DNA of 38,277 bases, taken from a virus. A program made the translations under genes and the position numbers. Shown piece after piece: positions 22,786 through 31,266 of this stretch. The notes below the pieces were generated by a model, which saw nothing but the letters and a program-made list of their open reading frames with translations, was not told the DNA's origin and did not search any database. The first letter of the stretch is position 1, and each line of letters begins with the position of its first letter. Location of the stretch: the IMG/VR virus record IMGVR_UViG_3300035703_000206, positions 1 to 38,277 of that record. One strand, given 5' to 3'.

Positions 22786-22875
22786 AAGTTTTAAGTTTTA
22801 AGTTTTAAGTTTTATTTGTTTAATAAAACATAATAGTATCCAATAAGATACTATTTATTTTGACATAAGTCAAAA
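22786..22875 (-). promoter_or_regulatory. gp32 leader: four 7-nt repeats and two hairpins
   Basis: Exactly four tandem copies of AAAACTT (minus strand; AAGTTTT on plus, 22786-22813) run up to the AAAGGA ribosome site of the gp32-like gene. Upstream in the leader are hairpins AATAGTATC/GATACTATT (22832-22855) and TTTTGAC/GTCAAAA (22858-22875). In T4, gp32 represses its own message by binding an unstructured A/U-rich repeat region nucleated by a pseudoknot; this layout is analogous. The hairpins might also be weak terminators. Confidence 0.55.
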
Positions 22876-22881
22876 ATGTTT

Positions 22882-23226
22882 TTATTTAGCCCACTTACCG
22901 CGCTGAACTATTTGAGCAATAATTGCATAAACAGATAGGTCTTGGTAAGTATCTTGTATGGGTTCACCCACTTCATCTGGATGACCTAACACAACTAATT
23001 GTTTTAGTCTTTGGATTTTGTCATTAACCCTAAACCACAATCCGGTTAATGATAGCTTAATATCTTCATTTGTTGATAAGCTAGTTCCAACAGATATATT
23101 GCTAGGTCCGTAGTTTCGTTGCTTCTTACAAAATGTTTCATACATTTCAGCTTGAATTTTTTTAAACTCGGATGTCATTTCGGGATAGTGTTTTTCACAA
23201 TATTCTATTGCATTCATTTCATTCAT
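22882..23226 (-). CDS. DUF1599-like (nucleotide modification-associated) protein, 114 aa
   Basis: The helical sequence has MYETFCKKQRNYGPSNISVG, LTGLWFRVNDKIQRLKQLV and EPIQDTYQDLSVYAIIAQIV, the DUF1599 / Nmad1 pattern (QxNYGxxNI, TGLxxRxxDKxxRLxxL, DxxxDLxxYxxI). The family is linked to nucleotide-modifying or MazG-like chemistry in phages. The conserved acidic pairs suggest metal binding. It lies just upstream of the gp32 leader. Confidence 0.75.
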   Translation of the reverse strand: MNEMNAIEYCEKHYPEMTSEFKKIQAEMYETFCKKQRNYGPSNISVGTSLSTNEDIKLSLTGLWFRVNDKIQRLKQLVVLGHPDEVGEPIQDTYQDLSVYAIIAQIVQRGKWAK

Positions 23227-23272
23227 ATAAAAAAATTAATTATATGAAATATAAGGTATTATAAAGATAAAA

Positions 23273-23875
23273 TCAAATAATATCCGTAGATTCAATTAAT
23301 GTGTAAGTAAATGTAGATCCGTGAATTTTAGCTGCCGATCTGCAAATATCCATAAATTCATTGAAATCTGCTTCTACTTTAAAAACTTGGCATCCTTCTG
23401 ACCAGTTTTCAATAATAGATGAATTTTTACCTGCTTTATGTATGTTTATTCCAAATAATCCAGTTTGGGTTTTGTTTTCATCATATACCAAATCTTTATC
23501 TGGATCTCTATACACAGTTACGGGTTTAGTTTGACGCAATGCTTCATATTTACCTTTATGTAATCCAATAGAATATGAAGAGCGATATTGACCTGGAACT
23601 AAACGTGCAACTCCATTTGCATTTTTAACTTCTAACATTGCCCTACGCCCTGGGTCGGTAGTGACTGCCCACTCTTTATACACCCAATTACCATTTACTT
23701 TATAAGATACAGTTAATACATCATCAAATAAGTTGGTCACTTTATCTGCAACATCTTTATTGTTATTCCGTATACCTACAATATTTAAATCGTATCCTTT
23801 GTTAGAAGAGTCCTCAAACCATACGTATTTTTTATTTTTGACAGCGTTTTCAACTTTATCTTTTGTAAATTTCAT
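23273..23875 (-). CDS. L,D-transpeptidase-like protein
   Basis: 200 residues. The C-terminal half has LFGINIHKAGKN, with the His, and about 15 residues further NWSEGCQVFKV with a probable catalytic Cys in a SxGC context, as in YkuD-type cysteine L,D-transpeptidases (HxnxxH..S/THGC). Upstream are PGQYRSSYSIGLHKGKYEAL and VTVYRDPDKDLVY. There is no signal peptide, so it would need holin release or act as a tail-borne enzyme. It may act in cell-wall digestion or modification at lysis. The family call is by motif only. Confidence 0.65.
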   Translation of the reverse strand: MKFTKDKVENAVKNKKYVWFEDSSNKGYDLNIVGIRNNNKDVADKVTNLFDDVLTVSYKVNGNWVYKEWAVTTDPGRRAMLEVKNANGVARLVPGQYRSSYSIGLHKGKYEALRQTKPVTVYRDPDKDLVYDENKTQTGLFGINIHKAGKNSSIIENWSEGCQVFKVEADFNEFMDICRSAAKIHGSTFTYTLIESTDII

Positions 23876-23886
23876 AATAACTCCAA

Positions 23887-24288
23887 TTAATATTCTGTTA
23901 TAAATTTGTATATGTTGTGTATTTTAGTTTTAACTTTTAATAACTCACTACCGTTCCATATAATTATCGTATTTTTTAAATCATCCCAATCTACAACAAA
24001 TTTAGTATCCAATACACCATTGTTTTCTTTTTTTATTAGCTCATTGAGTGCATTAATTGTGTATATTGTATTAGTTAATTTTTTTCTATGTATTAAAATG
24101 GTATCTTTTAATTGTAGTTTTTGATTGCTTTTTCTTATATTATATGTAACAAATAATTCATCATCATTATCTACATTTTCCAACACATATATAGATGAAT
24201 ACACAATATCATACCAATTTCTAATATTGTCTAGTGTGCCGTGTAACTGATTTTTAGTTGTAAAAGTGCATAGTAATTGTAATTGCAT
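23887..24288 (-). CDS. Conserved-type phage hypothetical, 133 aa
   Basis: Begins MQLQLLCTFTTKNQLHGTLDNIRNWYDIVYSSIYVLEN, then DTILIHRKKLTNTIYTINALNELI, TKFVVDWDDLKNTIIIWNG. The LxLLCTFT start and TIxIHRKKxTNTxYTINALNxLI block are like a recurrent T4-like phage hypothetical. It is encoded between the transpeptidase-like gene and the 178-residue gene. Function unknown. Confidence 0.7.
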   Translation of the reverse strand: MQLQLLCTFTTKNQLHGTLDNIRNWYDIVYSSIYVLENVDNDDELFVTYNIRKSNQKLQLKDTILIHRKKLTNTIYTINALNELIKKENNGVLDTKFVVDWDDLKNTIIIWNGSELLKVKTKIHNIYKFITEY

Positions 24289-24305
24289 ATAAATTATCCG
24301 TAAAT

Positions 24306-24842
24306 TTACCCATCCCTTTTAATTGCTTCTATAAACTCATCTATGTTTTTTAATTTATCTTTTAACGGGTCTGTATCCGGTAAATCTTTAAGGTATTCTT
24401 CACCTTCGGGTGAATTAAAAATAGATGTATCTTTTTGTATTTTTCTATTTACATCGTCAAACTCTTCTTGAGTTGCTGGTATTAATTTTAACCCACTATC
24501 ATCTTTTTTATAAATAACCTTACCATCTACGTTTGCGTAAAAACCAAACCCCATATCCACCAATCCTGCATAGTCTATTTTAGCTTGCAGATCTTCAGCA
24601 TCTTTCCCTGTAAATTCTATTTTATCTTTGGTAATGTCAATCGGGGGTTCTGGGTCTTCCTCCGCACCACCCTCTACTATATTTTTTATAATCTCATCAC
24701 TAATTTCAGCATATCCCATTTCAACTAAAATTGAATGTAAGACATTTAAGTCCTCTGCATTTTTTAAATTAGGGATACCATCTTTTTTTCTAAATGATAA
24801 TTCGTTTAATATTTTTTGTATAAACCCATCAATGAAACTCAT
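24306..24842 (-). CDS. Hypothetical protein, 178 aa
   Basis: I choose ATG 24842 (MSFIDGFIQKILNELSFRKKDGIPNLKN), 31 nt after the polymerase stop; a longer start at 24899 would overlap that gene by 26 nt. The N-terminal 70 residues (to IIKNIVEGG) look like the small helical domain seen at the start of many phage proteins; an acidic linker (EEDPEPPIDITKDKIE) leads to a second part with FGFYANVDGKVIYKKDDSGLKLI. No enzymatic motif is seen. Confidence 0.7.
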   Translation of the reverse strand: MSFIDGFIQKILNELSFRKKDGIPNLKNAEDLNVLHSILVEMGYAEISDEIIKNIVEGGAEEDPEPPIDITKDKIEFTGKDAEDLQAKIDYAGLVDMGFGFYANVDGKVIYKKDDSGLKLIPATQEEFDDVNRKIQKDTSIFNSPEGEEYLKDLPDTDPLKDKLKNIDEFIEAIKRDG

Positions 24843-24873
24843 AGTAAAAATCCATTTATATACTATATAAATA

Positions 24874-26178
24874 TTACAATTCTCCAAAAGTATATCCAAT
24901 TTTACGTTTTATTGGATAATTACCTTCTGTTAATATATTTGATATATCTTTAAATATACGTAGGTCTGAATTAATTGGTAACCTGAATATAAATGAATCG
25001 TAGGTATATAATATTAACTCTACATTTGTATTCTGTATTATTTTAATTAATTTGTATAGCTTATCTATATTTATTTCAGTTTCCATTGCCTGTAATAAAT
25101 AATTAAATACTTTGTTTGGGTCTGGGTTGCTAATCCACGATAATGGTATTCTTCTATTTAATGTTTGAATATATCCGTTTTTATTTGTGAGATTCCACAA
25201 GTTATTTATAAAGTCTTGTGTTTTTTTGAAAAATGGAATGTTTAAAAAATTAGTATCAATACCACCATAGATTTGCCTAAAAGTAATTTTTTTACTTTCC
25301 TCATACGTAGAGTTGTATTGATCGGCTAACCATTGATGTATAGATTCTTTTGGTAGCTCCATATTTATCAAATTTCCAATCAATCTTAAATGGTATGAGT
25401 CATAGTCAAATTGAACCAAAAAGTTTCCATTACCTGCTACAAAATAATCACGAATACCAGAATTTTTATTTAATGCAGAATAGTTTACACCCCCGTGTCT
25501 ATTGGATGGTCTACCCGTGGCTGTATATGGGTTATACTCGGTGTATACTTTATTATCGGTTGTTAAGTGTATAAATTTACCAACATTACGTATATAATCA
25601 ATTCTATTAACTATTAAACCAGATGATTCAATTTTAGATAGGGTTGGTATATAAATTGAACTATACCATTTTACATCGTCACCAATTTCGCAATTTATAT
25701 TTATTTTATTTGCAATTACATTTATAATATCGTATAATTTTAGAATCGGTATGGATTTTATTATATCTTTATTATAGCGAAGTGAGTTGTAAAATGCGAA
25801 TATACTTTCAAACTCACGGTTCCAATCAAATTTATATTTACCCCCATACTCATTTTGTGACAAAAATAATAAAGAATCAGCATCTATGGCATTCATCAAT
25901 TCAAATCTAAATAACATAGATTTTAAATTAAAAACCACTTTCTGTTGACTTGATTTTTGTAAAATATTTTGTACGTCATTATAGTTTTGATTTATACAAT
26001 CTACGTGGTCTAGTGATATTATATAATCTACATTATTACACCTTACAAATAAAAAGGACAGATTGCTTCTTATTGGATGAATTCTATTATCCACCCACAT
26101 AGGAAATATAATGGATGGGTGATTGATAAAATCAATCTCAAACAAATTAAGCTGGTCGCAAGTTTCTACTATAATCAT
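24874..26178 (-). CDS. Family A DNA polymerase, short, exonuclease region degenerate
   Basis: 434 residues. The palm and fingers are clear: YTATGRPSNRHGGVNYSAL (219-235), motif A QFDYDSYHLRL with Asp258, motif B SKKITFRQIYGG with Lys296, Phe300 and Tyr304, and motif C YTYDSFIF with Asp394. The usual Glu of motif A (DYSQIELR) is His263 and the Glu of motif C (HDE) is Ser395. The N-terminal 130 residues resemble a 3'-5' exonuclease remnant (VVFNLKSMLFRFELMNAIDADSLLF) without its metal-ligand Asp/Glu. T4 uses a family B enzyme, so this is a lineage difference. It may be the replicase or an auxiliary enzyme. Confidence 0.88.
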   Translation of the reverse strand: MIIVETCDQLNLFEIDFINHPSIIFPMWVDNRIHPIRSNLSFLFVRCNNVDYIISLDHVDCINQNYNDVQNILQKSSQQKVVFNLKSMLFRFELMNAIDADSLLFLSQNEYGGKYKFDWNREFESIFAFYNSLRYNKDIIKSIPILKLYDIINVIANKININCEIGDDVKWYSSIYIPTLSKIESSGLIVNRIDYIRNVGKFIHLTTDNKVYTEYNPYTATGRPSNRHGGVNYSALNKNSGIRDYFVAGNGNFLVQFDYDSYHLRLIGNLINMELPKESIHQWLADQYNSTYEESKKITFRQIYGGIDTNFLNIPFFKKTQDFINNLWNLTNKNGYIQTLNRRIPLSWISNPDPNKVFNYLLQAMETEINIDKLYKLIKIIQNTNVELILYTYDSFIFRLPINSDLRIFKDISNILTEGNYPIKRKIGYTFGEL

Positions 26179-26208
26179 ATATTTAGGTTAAATATATGAA
26201 AATATTTA

Positions 26209-26583
26209 TTAAAAATCAACTACTTTATAAAACTGGGATAAGTTTGGTAAATATAAACTTAAATTTGGTATAACCTTTTGTCCAATTAAGACACTTTTTT
26301 TATTCATCATTTCCACATCTTCTATCGGGGCTTTTGATATCTTCCAATCTATTTGTGTCCAAATGTAGAAAGGGTTTGCCGCAAATATTGATACATTTCG
26401 CACATCAACTTCGTATATTACAGCGGATAAGTCATTAACTCGTCTTGTAAAATATCGTGTAATATAAGATTTATTATAATCATAATCGGTTGGATTGGGA
26501 ATATAAGTTCTAACCAAAATAGAATCCATATACAAATGGGTATCAAAATTATCTTTATATAATTGTTTATAGTTATCTATCAT
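26209..26583 (-). CDS. Hypothetical protein near baseplate genes, 124 aa
   Basis: MIDNYKQLYKDNFDTHLYMDSILVRTYIPNPTDYDYNK, then FTRRVNDLSAVIYEVDVRNV and SLYLPNLSQFYKVVDF. Beta-rich and aromatic, with no membrane segment. It starts three bases after the hub gene stop, so it belongs to the tail operon and is probably a structural or assembly protein. Family not recognised. Confidence 0.65.
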   Translation of the reverse strand: MIDNYKQLYKDNFDTHLYMDSILVRTYIPNPTDYDYNKSYITRYFTRRVNDLSAVIYEVDVRNVSIFAANPFYIWTQIDWKISKAPIEDVEMMNKKSVLIGQKVIPNLSLYLPNLSQFYKVVDF

Positions 26584-26586
26584 ATT

Positions 26587-28962
26587 TTATAATGGCCTAA
26601 ATTTAGATTCTACTTTGGTTTCCCAAAAATTATTAGATACGTTATGTGAGATTTCTGTTATTTGAAAAATACCAGTATCTCTAAATTTATTAATCGTATC
26701 TCCTAATTTAAAAGATTGTCCAAATTCCAAACCACCCACACCTGGAACTGTAAATTCAACAGTAATTGGTAGTAAAATTCCTTTGTCTCTTTTGTTTGTT
26801 CCTTTATCGGCTGCTCTAATATTATCCAAAATTGCAGTATCAGAAAATGTACCAACGAAAATATGGTTTTGTTGAGCTAGTGTTTTCATAGATGCATCAT
26901 CACTACCTTTAATTAATTCTGGATTTCTATGCTTTAAGAAAATACCTGCTTTTTTAACAAACTCTAATGCATTTTTTTGTTTAGCGTCATCTGGTGTAGT
27001 AATTATAGGGGATGTTACATTTTTTGCGCACGGATCAACTGCGCTATTTGTTTTATTTAATTCTGTCATTATATTATCTTTTAATGAAGAACCCCATAAA
27101 GTTGGGTGTGGATCTGGGAGGTGTGGATTAAATTTAGGTTTAACTGAACCATCCGATGTGCGCTTTGCTAATATTTGATTTTTCATTGCAGCTGGAATAT
27201 CAATACTATACGATATAGATTTAAATACAGATTCTACTCCAGTGTGATAAAATGTAGGATACACGTGATTTGCAAACCTATTAAAATTCAAATCAGCAAC
27301 GCTCAATCTTAAATTACCATTTTGGTCAACATCTTCAACAACTTGAAAATCCCATAAATTATTTACAGCAGACGACATACCATTTAACATCTGTAATAAC
27401 GCATCCTTTGCCATTATACCAGGTTGTTTTAGTACAGACATAGCAAAGTCAAAATTTATATACAAATCCTCTAGGTATCCCCAACTATGCCAAGGTGCAT
27501 CAATATTACCATCCTTTAAATCACCTGGATATGGAAATGTACCCTCGGGTTGACCATTGTTACGCGGATATGTTGTGTTTATTATTGGGTTTGTTGGGGT
27601 ACCAGCAGTAGAAGTTGACTTGCCCCAAAAAACATATAATGATGCAGGATTACGTTGTGCGTTTTCAAAATTTTCTAATAAACCAAAATCAGGTGTGTTT
27701 CCATTTAATATCAGTAATTTACTTTTATCTGTGCTAAATATTCGCTTATGTGCAGAAATAGGTACTTTCTCTGTATTTATTATTAAACTAACATTACTAG
27801 AGCCACCTGCCAAATTTATACCTTTTTTTAAATCATATGGCACTTTTTCTAGCATACCCATAAGCGCACCGAATCTAATAAATCTATCACCATCTATAAG
27901 TGGCTCATCACCCAAATCAACGTTAGCGATTGTTGCTCCTTGTGGTCCAAAACCAAGAAATGCTTTAACATCACCCCAAAAACCAAGTTGCCCTGCTTTT
28001 TCTAGTGCAGATTCATTAAAACCAACAAAATTGCGCCAATTCATTTTCATTTTTTTAATTTCATCTGTCTGTAATTCAGGTGGCAATGATCCATACATAG
28101 CTAAAAACGGCTCATCGTCATAATCAGTAATTTGGCTTTTATCCCAATAGTTGTTAAACGCTGTAATTTTATTTAATACCCATTTCTGTGAATTCTTCCA
28201 CGCATTGGTTACTGTATTTGTCCAACTACTATCGTCAACTTGAGTGTTCGATGTCGTGGCATCTTCACAAGATACTTCATTTAATACTTGTAAATTTAAA
28301 GCTAATTCACCGACTCCAGTTGCCTCCATAGTTAAATCAAATGATGCATCATTTACACTCATATTACCACCCGTAACGGTACCTATAAAGTTTTCATATT
28401 TACATCCACCTGTACTTATTTTTCTACTTTGATTTTTAGTAAAATTATTAACCGTGGTGAATCCAATTGGGTCACCTGAAATAACTGCATTGGTTCCACC
28501 GTTATTCCAACCCCATTGTATAACAATAGAAAATCCAGGTTCTAAAAAGTGCTTAGCTAATTCTGTTAATTGCTCTATGCTGAAACATTTTATATTTACG
28601 GTTGCTTTTTTACTTAATCCGTGTTTTCCATTTTTAACCTCAATTGATTCTACAATTGGTCGCGGTCTATAACCAGGTCCAGAAACTTCACGAACCCCTG
28701 AATTCCATTTGCCAGTTTCAGATGTTCCAATTGTGGCAGGATTACTAAATCTACCGTGTATGCTAGTTACATTACTATTATCGGGATCTCTAAATAACGG
28801 TATGTCAGGATTGGATGAAAGTGTTAAGCCAGCACCAGATGTTACTTTGATCCACGCTACATATGAAGATGCGTGTAACACATCTTTCATTTTAGTCATT
28901 TGACTTCTAATTTCAGATGGAATTGGTCTTGGTGATAAACGTTCATAACCGAATGCTGCCAT
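26587..28962 (-). CDS. Baseplate hub-like tail protein
   Basis: 791 residues. The N-terminal half contains VSGPGYRPRPIVESIEVKNG, KATVNIKCFSIEQLTELAKHF and GFSIVIQWGWNNGG, typical of phage hub proteins of the gp27 / VgrG-like beta-barrel type. The C-terminus has VEFTVPGVGGLEFGQSFKLG and GIFQITEISHNVSNNFWETK, a last tail-hub domain. The central part is Asn/Gly-rich and may thread inserts. It probably forms the trimeric hub at the tail tip. It follows the LysM gene by 28 nt. Exact T4 equivalent is not certain. Confidence 0.75.
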   Translation of the reverse strand: MAAFGYERLSPRPIPSEIRSQMTKMKDVLHASSYVAWIKVTSGAGLTLSSNPDIPLFRDPDNSNVTSIHGRFSNPATIGTSETGKWNSGVREVSGPGYRPRPIVESIEVKNGKHGLSKKATVNIKCFSIEQLTELAKHFLEPGFSIVIQWGWNNGGTNAVISGDPIGFTTVNNFTKNQSRKISTGGCKYENFIGTVTGGNMSVNDASFDLTMEATGVGELALNLQVLNEVSCEDATTSNTQVDDSSWTNTVTNAWKNSQKWVLNKITAFNNYWDKSQITDYDDEPFLAMYGSLPPELQTDEIKKMKMNWRNFVGFNESALEKAGQLGFWGDVKAFLGFGPQGATIANVDLGDEPLIDGDRFIRFGALMGMLEKVPYDLKKGINLAGGSSNVSLIINTEKVPISAHKRIFSTDKSKLLILNGNTPDFGLLENFENAQRNPASLYVFWGKSTSTAGTPTNPIINTTYPRNNGQPEGTFPYPGDLKDGNIDAPWHSWGYLEDLYINFDFAMSVLKQPGIMAKDALLQMLNGMSSAVNNLWDFQVVEDVDQNGNLRLSVADLNFNRFANHVYPTFYHTGVESVFKSISYSIDIPAAMKNQILAKRTSDGSVKPKFNPHLPDPHPTLWGSSLKDNIMTELNKTNSAVDPCAKNVTSPIITTPDDAKQKNALEFVKKAGIFLKHRNPELIKGSDDASMKTLAQQNHIFVGTFSDTAILDNIRAADKGTNKRDKGILLPITVEFTVPGVGGLEFGQSFKLGDTINKFRDTGIFQITEISHNVSNNFWETKVESKFRPL

Positions 28963-28990
28963 AATGTAAAAAAATTAAAGTATTTGTTTA

Positions 28991-29269
28991 TTAAATAGTA
29001 TTAGATAATTCAATGTAATTCATTGGTAATCTCAATATAAGCCCATCTTCAATACCAGTTGGTGCATTGTGTATATTATTAGCAGATGCAATAATCCACC
29101 ACAATCTAGAGTCTCCATAAAATTTATATGCAATTGAATCTAACCTATCACCCGTTTGAGTTACAATATATAAATCATCATCACGCATTGGAATTGGTTT
29201 ATAGAACCTGCTTCTATATACTGTTTTACCATCCGGTGTTTTTTTGGTTTCATTTGTATTATATCTCAT
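28991..29269 (-). CDS. LysM baseplate protein, T4 gp53-like
   Basis: 92 residues. The LysM-like region reads YIVTQTGDRLDSIAYKFYGD, RLWWIIASANNIHNAPTGIE and GLILRLPMN: the GDRLDSIAYKFYGDxxLWWxIAxAN pattern is the gp53-type wedge protein of contractile tails. In such tails this domain is a structural element rather than a peptidoglycan binder. It is in the expected cluster between hub and tape-measure-proximal genes. Confidence 0.85.
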   Translation of the reverse strand: MRYNTNETKKTPDGKTVYRSRFYKPIPMRDDDLYIVTQTGDRLDSIAYKFYGDSRLWWIIASANNIHNAPTGIEDGLILRLPMNYIELSNTI

Positions 29270-29296
29270 AGCTATAAATATGAATAATATTAAATT

Positions 29297-31264
29297 TTAA
29301 AACCTTGGGCGAGTTAAATTTGGTGTAGTTAAATTAGATGGAACGTTTCTAAACGTTGGTACACTTGGAACGTTTGGATTTGGAATTCTTGAGCCAAACG
29401 TAGTGTTCAAATCTGGAAATCTACGAGCAGCTGCGATTTCAGCATCTCGTTCTGACAATGATTCTAACCTAACAGGATTTACATTTTCATTTACCTTAAA
29501 TGAATATTCACCTGATGATCTATATTCAATGAATTTAAATGTAATTTGCATTTCAATTAATCTTGGGGCTTTATAATTTTTTACTTGTAATAATTCATTA
29601 ACTTTATCCCATCTATTTGGTACGTCACTTAATTGGCTACCCAATTGTATATATTCACCATCTTTAAGGTGTTCATTTTCAAACAATCTTTTATATTCAT
29701 ATACCTCTTCATCAGCCCGTCCAAGTTCCCACGCACCCTCATCATCAACATTATAAGATAAACTTTCAATAAACCCAGATTTGTTAATGTACATATCACC
29801 GAGTGTTATATTAGTAATTGGTGGGGTTACCGCCCCGGCACTACCCACATAACTTAATGGATATACTAAATTATTTATTTTTTGTATATTGTCCCAATTT
29901 TCTTTGTGTTGTTTTGGGTTTAGTGCATATAACTTTATATTAAATGATACACTCCTATCAATTGAATCATATGTATATGCGTTAAATGGTGATCCAACCA
30001 TACGGTAGGATGACCACGATGGTGAAAACGTCTCACTCAATCCTGAAATTGCTGCATTATGAAAACGAACGGATCCAATTTGTATTATTACATTATCAAT
30101 GTATAAATTTCGTGTGGATTCTTCATTTCCAATTTGAAATAGTTGCTTATTGAATTTTAGTCGATATCCACGATCAATTCCAGGAAATTTCCTATACTCT
30201 GCACCTGGTCTATCAAATTCAGCTGTTATTTTAGTTGATGTTTCTAAATATCCCTTTTTTCTATCATTTTTACGTTTAGCATTTATTGGATATTTAATAT
30301 CATCTAACCAGTTTAATAAAGTTCCATCACCATCAGAAGGTCTATCCGTTATTGGACTTTCAGTTGCATCAGTTCTGGTTTCTTCCTCCATTACTAACGT
30401 ATATCGCTGATCACCAGTTGAGCCACCACTACCATAAATGACATTTTGAGACTCATTGCGCTGTGGCTCATTAACACCAATAGTTGTCCCACGACCAAAT
30501 AACGCACCTCTTACTTTTTTCTTTATATTTTTACCAACACCACCCACTGCACTTTTAACAATTTGTTTAGGGGTTCCTGTATTTTTAGCCAAAAATCTGC
30601 CGATTATACTACCAGCTGCCTTTTTTTGTATTTTGGCTAAATTCTCCATTGTATCCTGTTCGTTACCTGGATATTCTCTAAATATATTTTCGTCTTTACC
30701 AATTTCAATTACGGTAGTTGGTATTGTGTCTCTTGGTATTCCAATGAGATTGCCAACTTTTTGTTTTACATTTTCTTTAAAATTTCTAAGGTTATTTATT
30801 AAATTTTTTATTTGCTTATCTTCTGTGGTTGATTTTTTCATCCTCTCAACTAAATCAGTTCTCTGCTTGGTTATTCTAATTAGATCAGTACCATAAATAT
30901 CAATCACACTCCCAAGATGCTTTATACGCAAACCACTTAATTCTTGATCAACTACATTCTTAACACGCGTAAATGTTTTCTTTGGTAATATTTTAGCTAT
31001 TTTTAAAGCACCATTGCGCACTCCACCTATATCTACCTGTCTATTTCCAAGTTGAAGCTGAAATGCACCATCATCGGTATTTTGTTTATCTACATCGGTG
31101 GAGTAATTGATCCCATACTTATAATCACCCGTATAGTATATACCTTTTTTATCTATATTTTTAGAATCATCCTCACCCACGCCCTCTGACATAGGTGTTT
31201 TATCTGGACTTTTATAATTTATATCTTTGTTTGAATTTCTAAATAAATCTAATATTGTTGCCAT
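29297..31264 (-). CDS. Large baseplate/tube-cap structural protein (tentative)
   Basis: 655 residues. The N-terminal 330 residues are basic and partly disordered, with KKTFTRVKNVVDQELSGL, RFLAKNTGTPKQIVK and a Gly/Arg-rich segment. From about 385 the fold looks beta-rich: YIDNVIIQIGSVRFHNAAIS, FSPSWSSYRMVGSPFNAYTY, SVSFNIKLYALNPKQHKENW and INKSGFIESLSYNVDDEGAW. The SPSWSxYRMVGSP...YxxIDRSVSF pattern resembles phage tail proteins of the gp48/gp54 or LysM-associated class. It lies two bases after the tape measure gene, typical of tail operons. Precise role unproven. Confidence 0.65.
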   Translation of the reverse strand: MATILDLFRNSNKDINYKSPDKTPMSEGVGEDDSKNIDKKGIYYTGDYKYGINYSTDVDKQNTDDGAFQLQLGNRQVDIGGVRNGALKIAKILPKKTFTRVKNVVDQELSGLRIKHLGSVIDIYGTDLIRITKQRTDLVERMKKSTTEDKQIKNLINNLRNFKENVKQKVGNLIGIPRDTIPTTVIEIGKDENIFREYPGNEQDTMENLAKIQKKAAGSIIGRFLAKNTGTPKQIVKSAVGGVGKNIKKKVRGALFGRGTTIGVNEPQRNESQNVIYGSGGSTGDQRYTLVMEEETRTDATESPITDRPSDGDGTLLNWLDDIKYPINAKRKNDRKKGYLETSTKITAEFDRPGAEYRKFPGIDRGYRLKFNKQLFQIGNEESTRNLYIDNVIIQIGSVRFHNAAISGLSETFSPSWSSYRMVGSPFNAYTYDSIDRSVSFNIKLYALNPKQHKENWDNIQKINNLVYPLSYVGSAGAVTPPITNITLGDMYINKSGFIESLSYNVDDEGAWELGRADEEVYEYKRLFENEHLKDGEYIQLGSQLSDVPNRWDKVNELLQVKNYKAPRLIEMQITFKFIEYRSSGEYSFKVNENVNPVRLESLSERDAEIAAARRFPDLNTTFGSRIPNPNVPSVPTFRNVPSNLTTPNLTRPRF

Positions 31265-31266
31265 AG

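Noticed and set aside
22786-22813. Short tandem repeats as a CRISPR array
   Set aside because: Units are 7 nt with no spacers; they lie in a gp32 leader. No CRISPR array is present in the window.
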